A stretch of DNA of 64,000 nucleotides. Source: JBHELB01 sp041859045 (GTDB lineage Bacteria; Hydrogenedentota; Hydrogenedentia; Hydrogenedentales; SLHB01). The notes beneath the pieces are model-generated. The model saw only the letters and a program-made list of their open reading frames with translations, was not told the origin of the DNA and did not search any database. The DNA is taken from contig JBHELB010000010.1 of NCBI GenBank assembly GCA_041859045.1, positions 62,001-126,000 on the forward strand, in the 5' to 3' direction. Position numbers and translations under genes: made by a program. Position 1 is the stretch's first letter; each line of letters starts with the position of its first letter. Positions 17,014 to 24,999 of this stretch are shown here, piece by piece.

Positions 17014-18138
17014 TCAGTACCGCGCCCGGCTCGACGCCGCCAGGAGTTTATGGTACAACTCGCGGTGCGCTTCGACCATTGCGGATACCGTATACCGCTC
17101 GCGGACATACGCCGCCGCGCGTTCGCACAATTCCTTGGTTTCTTCCGGCTGATCGAGAACGCGCTCGATTACATCCGCAAACGCCCCCGGCTCGTGTTGG
17201 GTCACCAGATGTCCCATGGTCCCATTGTCCAGCAACTCGGGAATCCCTCCGACCGCCGACGCCACCACCGGCACCCGCGCCGCCATCGCCTCGAGCAGCA
17301 CGTTGGGGAACCCCTCAAGACGCGAGCAAAGCACCGATACCTCCATGATTCGGTACAGATCGCGGATTTCGTCCAGCGAGGCGACTCGCGTGAAGTGGTG
17401 CTCGAGCCGCGCGGAGTGGATCAGGCGTTCGATGTCTTTCCGCAACGGCCCGGACCCGACCAGCAGGAAATGGATATCCTTGCCGCGGCGTTTGATGAGT
17501 TCTTTCGCGGTGGCCAAGAACAGCCGGTGGTCTTTTACGGGGCTGAAATTCGCCACCATCCCCACCAACCGCGCTTTCGGCGGAATGCGAAACCGGATCC
17601 GCAGTTGATCCGGGTCCGATTGGCTGACAAAAGCGTCCGCCTCGCAACCATTTGGGATTACCCGCAGCCGTTCAGACTCCAATCCCTCGGTTTTCGCCGT
17701 ATAGTCGGCCACGGCCTGACTGTTGGTCACCACCATGTCGACCAGGGAGTTCGCTTTCCCCTGCACCCGGAGGTGCCGTTTCTTGCGCCAGTCCGCGATT
17801 TCTCTCCGACTCGAAATCACCACCGGCACTCCCGTCTCCCGGGCGGCGCGGTTCGCCGCGAGGTCGAATCCAAACAGAAAGGTGTGGAGAATATCCGGGC
17901 GATGCCGGCGAAAAAGCTGCCGTAACTTACTAAAACCGCGCGGATCCCAGCCGCCCCAGAGGTCGAGAACGTGGACCATCGCCCCGAGCCGCCGCACGTC
18001 ACCGGCCAGCGCCCCGTCGTGCGACGTGCAGACCACCGTGATCTCGTGCTCATGCACGAGGCCCCGGATTAGGTGCAGCAATTGCCGCTCCGTCCCGCCG
18101 ACGCTCAGCGTCGGGATCACGTAACACACGCGTATCAT
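17014..18138 (-). CDS. Glycosyltransferase family 4
   Basis: A 374-residue GT-B fold enzyme. The N-terminal VCYVIPTLSVGGTERQLL (acceptor-side glycine loop) and the donor-side EGFPNVLLEAMAARVPVVAS (E-x7-E motif) are typical of GT4 retaining transferases using nucleotide sugars. It probably acts at the cytoplasmic face in building LPS core, O-antigen or capsule. Its start overlaps the previous glycosyltransferase's stop by 4 bases. Sugar specificity cannot be read. Confidence 0.92.
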   Translation of the reverse strand: MIRVCYVIPTLSVGGTERQLLHLIRGLVHEHEITVVCTSHDGALAGDVRRLGAMVHVLDLWGGWDPRGFSKLRQLFRRHRPDILHTFLFGFDLAANRAARETGVPVVISSRREIADWRKKRHLRVQGKANSLVDMVVTNSQAVADYTAKTEGLESERLRVIPNGCEADAFVSQSDPDQLRIRFRIPPKARLVGMVANFSPVKDHRLFLATAKELIKRRGKDIHFLLVGSGPLRKDIERLIHSARLEHHFTRVASLDEIRDLYRIMEVSVLCSRLEGFPNVLLEAMAARVPVVASAVGGIPELLDNGTMGHLVTQHEPGAFADVIERVLDQPEETKELCERAAAYVRERYTVSAMVEAHRELYHKLLAASSRARY

Positions 18139-19184
18139 CGAATAGACTCCAGTAATTCAAGCAAACGGGGGGCCGCCGTCTTGAGGGCGTAACGCGCCTC
18201 CACCGTGGCCCGAGCCGCCCGCCCCATGTCCCCGCACAGCTTCGGGTCACACAGGCGGCCCAATTTCTCCTCCCACTCCTCGGGCGATGCCGCCCAGTAG
18301 CCGTCGTGGCCGTCGGCGATCATATCAGAAACGACGCCCACCGGCGAAGCGACGCACGGCCGGCCGCAGGCCATGTACTGCAACGCCTTGAGCCCGCACT
18401 TGCCCCGGACCCAGTCGGTGTCCGGAAGCGGCATGATTCCTGCCGAAAATCCCTGCAAATCCACAACTTCCCGTCCCAGGCTCCACGTCCGTAGTTTCGC
18501 CGAGGGACAAGGATTCCGCGCCGGGTCCGCGCCGACAAAGCACAGGCGCGCGCCCTGGAGCCGGTTCAACGCCTGCGCGGCGATCTCCAGATGGGGGGTA
18601 GTGCTCGGGCCGCCGATCCACCCCACGCAGTAGGTTGCGGGCAGGGGGGAGGGCCGAAAACGGTCAGTGTCGACTACCGTCGGAAACTCCTCGACCCGCG
18701 CCGCGCCCGCCTCGTGCGCGGCGTCGGCGAGCCACCGATTCCCAGCCAGCACCAACGCCGCGCTCTGGAATAGCCGCTTGATCTGCTCCGGGTCCTCCAG
18801 GAAGGACCAGCGCGCGGGAAGCCGGTGTGGAGGCGCGAGGTGCACGGCGTCGTCGAGATCGTAGACGAACGTTTTCGCCCGTGCCTCCAGTAGTCTCGAA
18901 AGACCGCGCAGTGGTGCGGACAACAGTGTTTTTTGCACGAAGACGACGTCATATCGTCTGGCACGGAGCAGTTGGCTTACTCGCCGCAGTGTTTCATGCG
19001 CATGATAGCGCCACGCCCGGCCACGCCGCGCCGGGTCGAGGGACCGCGTATATACCTCTGGCGACACCGCTTCAGCTACCGTACATTCAACGCCGTGTTG
19101 ACGCAGGTACGGCAGAAACTGGGTCACGCGGTAGCGCGGACTTGCGGCAGGTTCGGGGTATAGCGTCAGAAACAGGATTCGCAT
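18135..19184 (-). CDS. Glycosyltransferase (GT4-like)
   Basis: A 349-residue GT-B-like protein. It opens MRILFLTLYPEPAASPRYRV; the segment FVYDLDDAVHL resembles the D-D-A motif of DUF1972/GT4-like transferases, and the C-terminal half has GWIGGPSTT and GLKALQYMACGRPCVASPVG, the donor-binding region. It lies 6 bases after the GT9 gene and overlaps the next GT4, so three transferases are made together, probably for one surface polysaccharide or LPS core. Confidence 0.85.
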   Translation of the reverse strand: MRILFLTLYPEPAASPRYRVTQFLPYLRQHGVECTVAEAVSPEVYTRSLDPARRGRAWRYHAHETLRRVSQLLRARRYDVVFVQKTLLSAPLRGLSRLLEARAKTFVYDLDDAVHLAPPHRLPARWSFLEDPEQIKRLFQSAALVLAGNRWLADAAHEAGAARVEEFPTVVDTDRFRPSPLPATYCVGWIGGPSTTPHLEIAAQALNRLQGARLCFVGADPARNPCPSAKLRTWSLGREVVDLQGFSAGIMPLPDTDWVRGKCGLKALQYMACGRPCVASPVGVVSDMIADGHDGYWAASPEEWEEKLGRLCDPKLCGDMGRAARATVEARYALKTAAPRLLELLESIR

Positions 19185-19190
19185 ACCGTC

Positions 19191-20126
19191 TCACTCGGTC
19201 GAAAGCCGTGAGAGCACAGCGCGATAGGCGTCGTCCACCGTAATCGGGTCCAAACATTGCTCGATTCCCCGTGGGCAGGCCCCAGGATTCTCAGGCGTCT
19301 CAAGCCGATTCCAGCATCCGGCGCACTCGCGGCCGTTCGTAAGCACACTCAACAGCGGGTTGTCACGCACCAGGATGCGCGGGGCCGTCGGGCCGAACAG
19401 GGCCAGCACCGGTGTGCCGCAGGCCAGCGCCAGGTGCATCAGGCCCGAGTCGCTCGACACCAGCAGGCACGTCGCCCGCAGGGTGCATGCTGCCTCCCGC
19501 ACGTTGGTGCGGCCCACGAAACTCAGTTGTGCGCCGATGCGGGCATCGCCCTGCCCCAACTCCGCCGTGGCATAGCCTGCTGCCTCCACGCGGCGGCACA
19601 ACTCGCGCCACCGCTCGAGCGGCCAACGCTTCGTCGGCCAGGTGGTATCCGCCGCGAACGCCACCACGGGCCGCCCCAGTGAGTGGACCTCCCAGGACTG
19701 CGCCGAGGTCCAGTTGGTGTACATCAACAAGGGGCGTGCATCCGGCACCGGGACCCGTGCCCGCGTCGCGTATTCGACAATGCGTGGCGATGTGCGCGAA
19801 GCCCCGCGCAGCAAAATAAAGCGGTCCACTCGCGGCGGCACGACGTTTACGGAGTCCACGCAGGGATGGTGCAACAGCAGGTCCGGATGGTTGCACAGGA
19901 CATGCAGCCGCGCCTTGGGGTAGCGCGCCTTCAGCGCCGCGTAAATGGGCAGCGCCATGACCTCATCGCCGAGCCGCCACTTGACCTCCAGGAGGATATC
20001 CCGCGGCGCGCCGACAAGGCCCTTGGTCGTCCATTTGAGGCGCCGCCATACCCGCGCGGCACGCCGAAGCACCGGCCCGTAGCCGTCCTCGTAAGTCGCC
20101 GCTGGTCTGTCGAGCGCGGTATTCAT
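19191..20126 (-). CDS. Glycosyltransferase family 9 (heptosyltransferase-like)
   Basis: A 311-residue GT9 protein. EVKWRLGDEVMALPIYAALK near the N-terminus and VSSDSGLMHLALACGTPVLALFGPT near residue 230 are the acceptor and ADP-heptose-binding signatures. GT9 enzymes add heptoses to Kdo in LPS core. It is slightly short at the N-terminus compared with WaaC/WaaF. First of the three-gene transferase set; a clear terminator for the opposite neighbour's operon lies just upstream (20170-20206). Confidence 0.88.
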   Translation of the reverse strand: MNTALDRPAATYEDGYGPVLRRAARVWRRLKWTTKGLVGAPRDILLEVKWRLGDEVMALPIYAALKARYPKARLHVLCNHPDLLLHHPCVDSVNVVPPRVDRFILLRGASRTSPRIVEYATRARVPVPDARPLLMYTNWTSAQSWEVHSLGRPVVAFAADTTWPTKRWPLERWRELCRRVEAAGYATAELGQGDARIGAQLSFVGRTNVREAACTLRATCLLVSSDSGLMHLALACGTPVLALFGPTAPRILVRDNPLLSVLTNGRECAGCWNRLETPENPGACPRGIEQCLDPITVDDAYRAVLSRLSTE

Positions 20127-20169
20127 AGTTCGTTCGAGTATACGCGATCGCCTGAGTATTTGCCGCAGA

Positions 20170-20206
20170 AAAACAATGGGGGAGACTCCATTGCGGAGTC
20201 CCCCCC
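20170..20206 (-). terminator. Intrinsic terminator of the symporter gene
   Basis: A GC stem (GGGGGAGACTCC / GGAGTCCCCCC with one bulge) at 20178-20206 is followed, reading the minus strand, by ATTGTTTTTCTG. It sits 15 bases beyond the symporter stop. Confidence 0.85.
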
Positions 20207-20220
20207 AGGGAATAGACAGG

Positions 20221-22131
20221 TTACTCCGGTTTCGGACCGCCGAACACGTAGTCGGCGTAGGCCTTTCGCATCGGCGGCGTGATCAGCGCAAAAACGATGT
20301 AGACCAGCGCCGAAATCGGCATCGCGATCATAAGCGGGTCGACAACCGTCCATGTCACGCTATAGCCCTCGGGCAGCAACGTGGCTCGCTTGAAGAGCGC
20401 CATGCAGATGCCCACCTTCTCCGCCGTCGAACCGTTGATGAACAACAGCCAGAAGATGCTCAACACGGCCCCGGTCAGCACCGACGCAACTGCCGCTATG
20501 CGCCCTGGACGTTTCCAGAACAATCCGCCGATAAACGCGGGCATGAACGTAGCCGCGCACATCCCGAAGAACACCGCCGTCGCTGCGGCAATGACGTTGT
20601 CCTTGGCGACATAGCCCAAGATGATCGCGATGACAAGTCCGATACACACGCCAAAGCGCGTAATCAAGACGGCCTTCGAACTATGCACGCCCAGGAAAGT
20701 TCCGAACACATCGCGCCCGATGGCCGTGCCGATCGTGTGGAACTGGCTCGACAACGTACTCATTGCCGCGGACAGCAAGCAGAGCATGAACACCACACTG
20801 AACCATTTGGGCAGGGCCGAATCGACGAAAATAGGGATGATTTGATCCGCATTGCCCTTCACGCCGGTCTGATTGCTCATGCTGCGGGCTATCGAGATGA
20901 GTCCCGGTCGGATCGTATCCACACCGTCAGGCCCCTTCTCGATCTTCATCGCCGGCGTGAACAACACGTAGTTGGGTTTGGTGTCTTGGGCTTGCCCCTC
21001 ACGCACGTAGCTCACAAACCGCTTCGAACGGGCTTTCACCTCTTCCGACGCGTCCGCGGCGACAAGCGCCATCGTCGGGAATGGCTTTTCCTTGGGGCCC
21101 GGGTCCATCAAGACCGCATCGCTGATGACATGGCCGCGGATCGCTTCGTTCTTGACGAAGTACGCATTGGACAGCGCGCCCACCGTGAACGCGACGCCGG
21201 TCATGAGTAGGATGAAAATACCGCCCACCGGCACGCCACGGTTCAGCGATTGCTGCGATTTGACGGTCATGAACCGCACAATCAACTGCGGTTGCGCCAG
21301 CACGCCGATGCCCACGCCCATCACGATCGTGGTGACCATGATCCACCACAAGTCATACTGGTCCGGCGGCCGGGGCGTGCCGACCGCAGGCATCAGCACT
21401 TCGGACCAACCAAACTTCGGCATCGAAGTCCAGCCCTGGTGTCCAATGGTTTGCAGCGGCGGAGGAACCATGCCGCCCATATCGGTTAAGGTTTGATGCG
21501 CCGTTACCACGCCCCCCAGGCTGGAGTAAGTGCCCACCAACAGCACTATCATACCGACGATCATAATCGCAGCCTGCAACGCGTCCGTGAGCATCACGCC
21601 CTTCATACCGCCGGGAATCACATACGCCGCGACGATCAGCGCGAATATCCACAACGCCGCCGACGGTGGAATGGGAAATACCGTCGAGATAAAGATAGAA
21701 CCGCCCTTGATCACCGCCATTGCATACAGCGGCATGAAGATAAAGATCAGCAGCGCACTGAATACATGCAGGAACTTACTGTCATACCGCTTGGCGATGA
21801 ATTCCGGGAACGTGTGGGCGTCGAGGTGATGACCAATACGGCGCGTGCGTCCGCCCAGGAACACAAACGCGATGAAAATGCCCACAAAGATGTTTAGGAA
21901 CGTCAACCAGAGCAGCCCCATGCCGAAGTTCGCGGCCACGCCGCCGAACCCCACGATGGCCGAGGTGCTGATGAACGTCGCGCCGTACGAAAGCGACATG
22001 ATGACGGGATGGGCTTGACGCCCGGCGAGAAGATAGTCTGCGGCGGTCTTAGTCTGTTTGTAGCCGCGGTAGCCTAGATAGGCCGTCACCATGAGATAGG
22101 CGATGACGGTAACAATGGAAACGAGTTCCAT
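20221..22131 (-). CDS. Sodium:solute symporter (SSS family)
   Basis: A 636-residue secondary transporter with many hydrophobic segments. The N-terminus (AADYLLAGRQAHPVIMSLSYG, read in part) and ATFISTSAIVGFGG are typical SSS sodium-site regions. An extra hydrophilic loop of about 120 residues (around 345-440) interrupts the fold. Substrate could be a sugar, carboxylate or amino acid. It starts 95 bases after a 57-codon small-subunit gene on the same strand, a pairing known for one branch of SSS proteins. Confidence 0.9.
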   Translation of the reverse strand: MELVSIVTVIAYLMVTAYLGYRGYKQTKTAADYLLAGRQAHPVIMSLSYGATFISTSAIVGFGGVAANFGMGLLWLTFLNIFVGIFIAFVFLGGRTRRIGHHLDAHTFPEFIAKRYDSKFLHVFSALLIFIFMPLYAMAVIKGGSIFISTVFPIPPSAALWIFALIVAAYVIPGGMKGVMLTDALQAAIMIVGMIVLLVGTYSSLGGVVTAHQTLTDMGGMVPPPLQTIGHQGWTSMPKFGWSEVLMPAVGTPRPPDQYDLWWIMVTTIVMGVGIGVLAQPQLIVRFMTVKSQQSLNRGVPVGGIFILLMTGVAFTVGALSNAYFVKNEAIRGHVISDAVLMDPGPKEKPFPTMALVAADASEEVKARSKRFVSYVREGQAQDTKPNYVLFTPAMKIEKGPDGVDTIRPGLISIARSMSNQTGVKGNADQIIPIFVDSALPKWFSVVFMLCLLSAAMSTLSSQFHTIGTAIGRDVFGTFLGVHSSKAVLITRFGVCIGLVIAIILGYVAKDNVIAAATAVFFGMCAATFMPAFIGGLFWKRPGRIAAVASVLTGAVLSIFWLLFINGSTAEKVGICMALFKRATLLPEGYSVTWTVVDPLMIAMPISALVYIVFALITPPMRKAYADYVFGGPKPE

Positions 22132-22226
22132 GACAACTCCCCCAATTTCGTTGTACTGCTGTGCCTCTGTTACCTCCCAATACTTCCAGGAGTGCGGCGT
22201 TCGCCGCGGACGTCAACACCGGTGCG

Positions 22227-22400
22227 TTAGCTGATTTCTTCGTTCTCTTGTTTCTCTTCTTCGGCCCATTGCAGGTCTTCCTGCTTGATGGGCTCGTCCC
22301 CCTTATTCCAGGTCAGCGCTCCGTACACGATGCAGAGCACCGTGCTCAGAATACAGAGCGAGTAGGCCCAGAACACCCATTGGTCTTTGATGCCGAGCAT
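22227..22400 (-). CDS. Symporter small accessory protein
   Basis: A 57-residue single-span protein: MLGIKDQWVFWAYSLCI begins the protein, a hydrophobic span runs over residues 8-29, and a polar acidic tail ends in EEKQENEEIS. The ATG at 22400 has a GGGAG site just upstream. It lies directly before the SSS transporter gene on the same strand. The order, size and the (D)-W-x-F/W-x-A-Y-x-L-C-I-L-S-T pattern match the known family of small symporter accessory proteins, thought to stabilise or regulate the transporter. It is easily missed because of its length. Confidence 0.8.
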   Translation of the reverse strand: MLGIKDQWVFWAYSLCILSTVLCIVYGALTWNKGDEPIKQEDLQWAEEEKQENEEIS

Positions 22401-22539
22401 GACTTCCCTCCAGTTTCGGCCGACGGTGAGCCGGCCCCCCTAGGCCCGTGTGCCGCGCAGAACCCCAGCGCGATGCTGGGATTATCGGAGTTTGCAGAGG
22501 TCAAGTCAATGGATGAGGGGTGGTGTGAAAAATGGGAAA

Positions 22540-22908
22540 TTAGTGAGCTCTCGGCAGCGCGGGCAAAGCGGACAGTTCGGCCTCATCGATCTGGGCCGCG
22601 ACGATAAAGTCGTTCACCGTCAATCCGTGCGCTTTATGCGTCCACAACACCACGTGAGCATATCCCCAGCCAAAGTGCAAGTCCGGATGATGGTCTTGTT
22701 GTTCCGCGATTTCACCCACCCGTTGCACAAAGCTGAGCGCCTCGCGGAAATCCGGAAAGGAAAACTCCTTTTCCAGATGATGGTCATTTACGACCTTCCA
22801 TCCCGGACGCAAGACCTCATGCAAAGGCTGAATATCGGCGGCGGATAAGGGAGGGATTTCTCCTCGGCAAGGCTCACATTGCCGGGCCCTCAACGGAAGC
22901 GTCTCCAT
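22540..22908 (-). CDS. 4a-hydroxytetrahydrobiopterin dehydratase (pterin-4a-carbinolamine dehydratase)
   Basis: A 122-residue PCD/PhhB protein. The catalytic pattern DHHPDLHFGWGYAHVVL followed by H-x-x-x-L-T-V-N-D matches the family's H-[HN]-P...H...D signature. The enzyme dehydrates 4a-hydroxytetrahydropterin, recycling the cofactor of aromatic amino-acid hydroxylases; many bacteria carry it in pterin or molybdopterin contexts. ATG 22908 follows GGAGG with 8-base spacing; an ATG at 22923 is possible. No hydroxylase gene is in the window. An extra N-terminal CEPC pair is present. Confidence 0.92.
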   Translation of the reverse strand: METLPLRARQCEPCRGEIPPLSAADIQPLHEVLRPGWKVVNDHHLEKEFSFPDFREALSFVQRVGEIAEQQDHHPDLHFGWGYAHVVLWTHKAHGLTVNDFIVAAQIDEAELSALPALPRAH

Positions 22909-22940
22909 GGTTGTGTCCTCCATGCTTTTGGAACGCGGTT

Positions 22941-23576
22941 CTATACCGCATGTCGGTGAATGCGTGCGGTCTTTCTCGGGTAATACGGGGTTTCGCCGGA
23001 ATCGTGATCGGTGATATCCAGGACGGCGCCCAACCCCGGAATTTCGCGTCGCAGGAGAAGTTCCACTCCCTGCCGCAACGTTGCCGCCGATGCCGCGCAT
23101 CCCTGGCAGCCGCCATGCATTTGCAGGAATACTGTGTTGAGTTGAACCGAATCCAGCGTGATAAGTCCGCCATGATGCGCGATCATGGGATTAATTTTGG
23201 TCTCGAGTATGCGCTCGACCTCCGCCCGGAGCGTGTCTTCAGAAGGGAGCGTGTCGAAATACTCCGGACGCACCACCACCAGCCCGCGATCGACGTGATC
23301 CCGGATGGCTTCCGACAGCGCCGTTGCCAAGGCCTGCCAGTTCGGAGGGCCATCGGGACGCCGCCGCACCGTTACCGCCGAACCCACGATCAAGACGCTT
23401 TCTACTCCCTCAATGCCAAACAGCCGCTGCGCCAGCGGCGACAGCATTGCCGCATCCGCATTCTTGAAGTGCGCCGAGCCGCGTTCGAGAAGCAGGCGAT
23501 CAAAGAAGAACGTACACCGCGTTTCTCCGGGCTCCACCCGAACCCGCATCCGGGTTTCGCTGCCGATGTCCGCCAT
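22941..23576 (-). CDS. NFU1-type Fe-S cluster scaffold/carrier protein
   Basis: A 211-residue protein with an N-terminal Nfu-N domain (residues about 5-95; ALAQRLFGIEGVESVLI-like core) and a C-terminal NifU domain with the cluster-binding CxxC in MHGGCQGCAASAATL. It delivers [4Fe-4S] clusters to target enzymes. GGAGGG overlaps the in-frame upstream ATG (23591), and ATGs at 23579 and 23576 both follow it at usable spacing; I chose 23576. It is separated by 32 bases from the pterin dehydratase gene on the same strand. Useful for the window's Fe-S enzymes (IspH, radical SAM) but no specific link. Confidence 0.9.
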   Translation of the reverse strand: MADIGSETRMRVRVEPGETRCTFFFDRLLLERGSAHFKNADAAMLSPLAQRLFGIEGVESVLIVGSAVTVRRRPDGPPNWQALATALSEAIRDHVDRGLVVVRPEYFDTLPSEDTLRAEVERILETKINPMIAHHGGLITLDSVQLNTVFLQMHGGCQGCAASAATLRQGVELLLRREIPGLGAVLDITDHDSGETPYYPRKTARIHRHAV

Positions 23577-23844
23577 CATGGGACCCTCCATGGAGGAGGT
23601 ATAGCAAAACGCCTACCCTTCGCCGGTAAATTGGCATTCGCTCGCCTTTACCAACGTTTGGGACAGAAATTTGTGCTACCTCAGTGCAGCCACTCACCGT
23701 TTCTTCTTCTTGTCTTAATTACGAAACAAGCTCCCAAGAGGGTCATATTCCTTGCGATGCTCCAAATCGGACCCGGATGCCGCAAATGCGGTCTTTGACC
23801 GTATTCGTTGCGACGCATCCCGCGCGCGCGATACGGCTAACCGA

Positions 23845-23874
23845 TTGAAAACGCGGCGGATGCGGTGGCATACT
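23845..23874 (+). promoter_or_regulatory. Candidate sigma-70 promoter of the Gld-like ABC operon
   Basis: TTGAAA (23845-23850), 18-base spacer, CATACT (23869-23874), about 160 bases before the ATPase start. It is the best promoter-like match I found in the 460-base spacer 23577-24036, where I see no gene. Confidence 0.35.
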
Positions 23875-24036
23875 CCCCTGTCTTCCTATTGAGCGCTGAC
23901 GGCACGGTCCTTGCTCTGCGCTGACGGGAGGATCTGTCCACCGATTTGACTCATTCCCGCTCCAAAGAGGGGAGAAGTAAATCGGCGCGGCCTCGGGTGT
24001 GTTCGGGTAGCTCCAACAGAGCACGGGAGAACGGAA

Positions 24037-24999
24037 ATGATCAAGGCAAATGGGCTGACGATGCACTATGGCCCGGTGCAGGCCTTGAAGGACGTGTCCT
24101 TCGAGGTGCGCGAGGGCGAGATCGTCGGTCTGCTTGGCCCGAACGGGGCGGGCAAATCGACGACAATGAAGATTCTGACCACGTATCTGCATCCTACGCG
24201 GGGCACGGCGTTGGTCGGGGGGACGGACGTCCTCAAGGACCCGGTCGGTGTGCGCAAGGTGATTGGGTACCTTCCGGAAATTCTTCCTCTGTATATGGAC
24301 ATGGAGGTCCGCAGCTATCTCGACTTCGTGGCCCGCGCGCGCGGCCTCTCCGGGGCGCGGTTGAAGGAGCGGATTGAGGCCGTCGTTGACGAATGCGGTC
24401 TGCGCCCGATGTTCCGCAAGGTCATTCGCGATCTCTCCAAGGGCTACAAACAACGCACGGCGCTTGCGCAGGCGTTGGTCCACGATCCGGCGATTATCAT
24501 CCTGGATGAGCCGACTTCCGGCCTGGATCCGCACCAGATCGTCGAGATTCGTGGCCTCATCAAGAAGCTTGCATCCGGCCGCACGGTGATTCTCTCCACG
24601 CACATCTTGCAGGAAGTCGAGGCGACCGCCGATCGTATTGTCATCATCAATCAAGGCCGTATCGTTGGCGATGGCACCGTCGAGGCGCTGCGCAACGAGG
24701 TCAAGACCGAAGAGCGCACGCGCGTGGCGATGCCGGGCGACCCGGCCGAACTTCAGCGCCTGCTGTCCGGCATGTCCGGGGCGCGCCGCGTCGTGCACGC
24801 GGGCGAAGACCACGGTTGCCATGCTTTCCTTGTCTACGGCGCGCCGGGCACGCAATTATGGAAAGAGATCAATCAGCTTGCCCGCCTCAAGAGTTGGGAA
24901 CTGCGTGAGTTGAGCGACCGGCCGCTGACGCTCGAAGAAACCTTCCTGTCATTGACCGAGCGGGCGACGCGTCCGGCCGGGAAAGGGGCCGCGAAATGA
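24037..24999 (+). CDS. ABC transporter ATP-binding protein (GldA/NosF-like)
   Basis: A 320-residue ABC ATPase. Walker A GPNGAGKST at about 39-47, signature LSKGYKQR at about 136-143, Walker B IIILDEP at about 154-160 and the downstream STHIL His switch are all present. The C-terminal 90 residues form the extra domain typical of ABC-2 exporters of the GldA type. The TGA overlaps the ATG of the fused permease gene (ATGA at 24996). It powers the inner-membrane complex encoded next; cargo is unknown. Confidence 0.93.
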   Translation: MIKANGLTMHYGPVQALKDVSFEVREGEIVGLLGPNGAGKSTTMKILTTYLHPTRGTALVGGTDVLKDPVGVRKVIGYLPEILPLYMDMEVRSYLDFVARARGLSGARLKERIEAVVDECGLRPMFRKVIRDLSKGYKQRTALAQALVHDPAIIILDEPTSGLDPHQIVEIRGLIKKLASGRTVILSTHILQEVEATADRIVIINQGRIVGDGTVEALRNEVKTEERTRVAMPGDPAELQRLLSGMSGARRVVHAGEDHGCHAFLVYGAPGTQLWKEINQLARLKSWELRELSDRPLTLEETFLSLTERATRPAGKGAAK

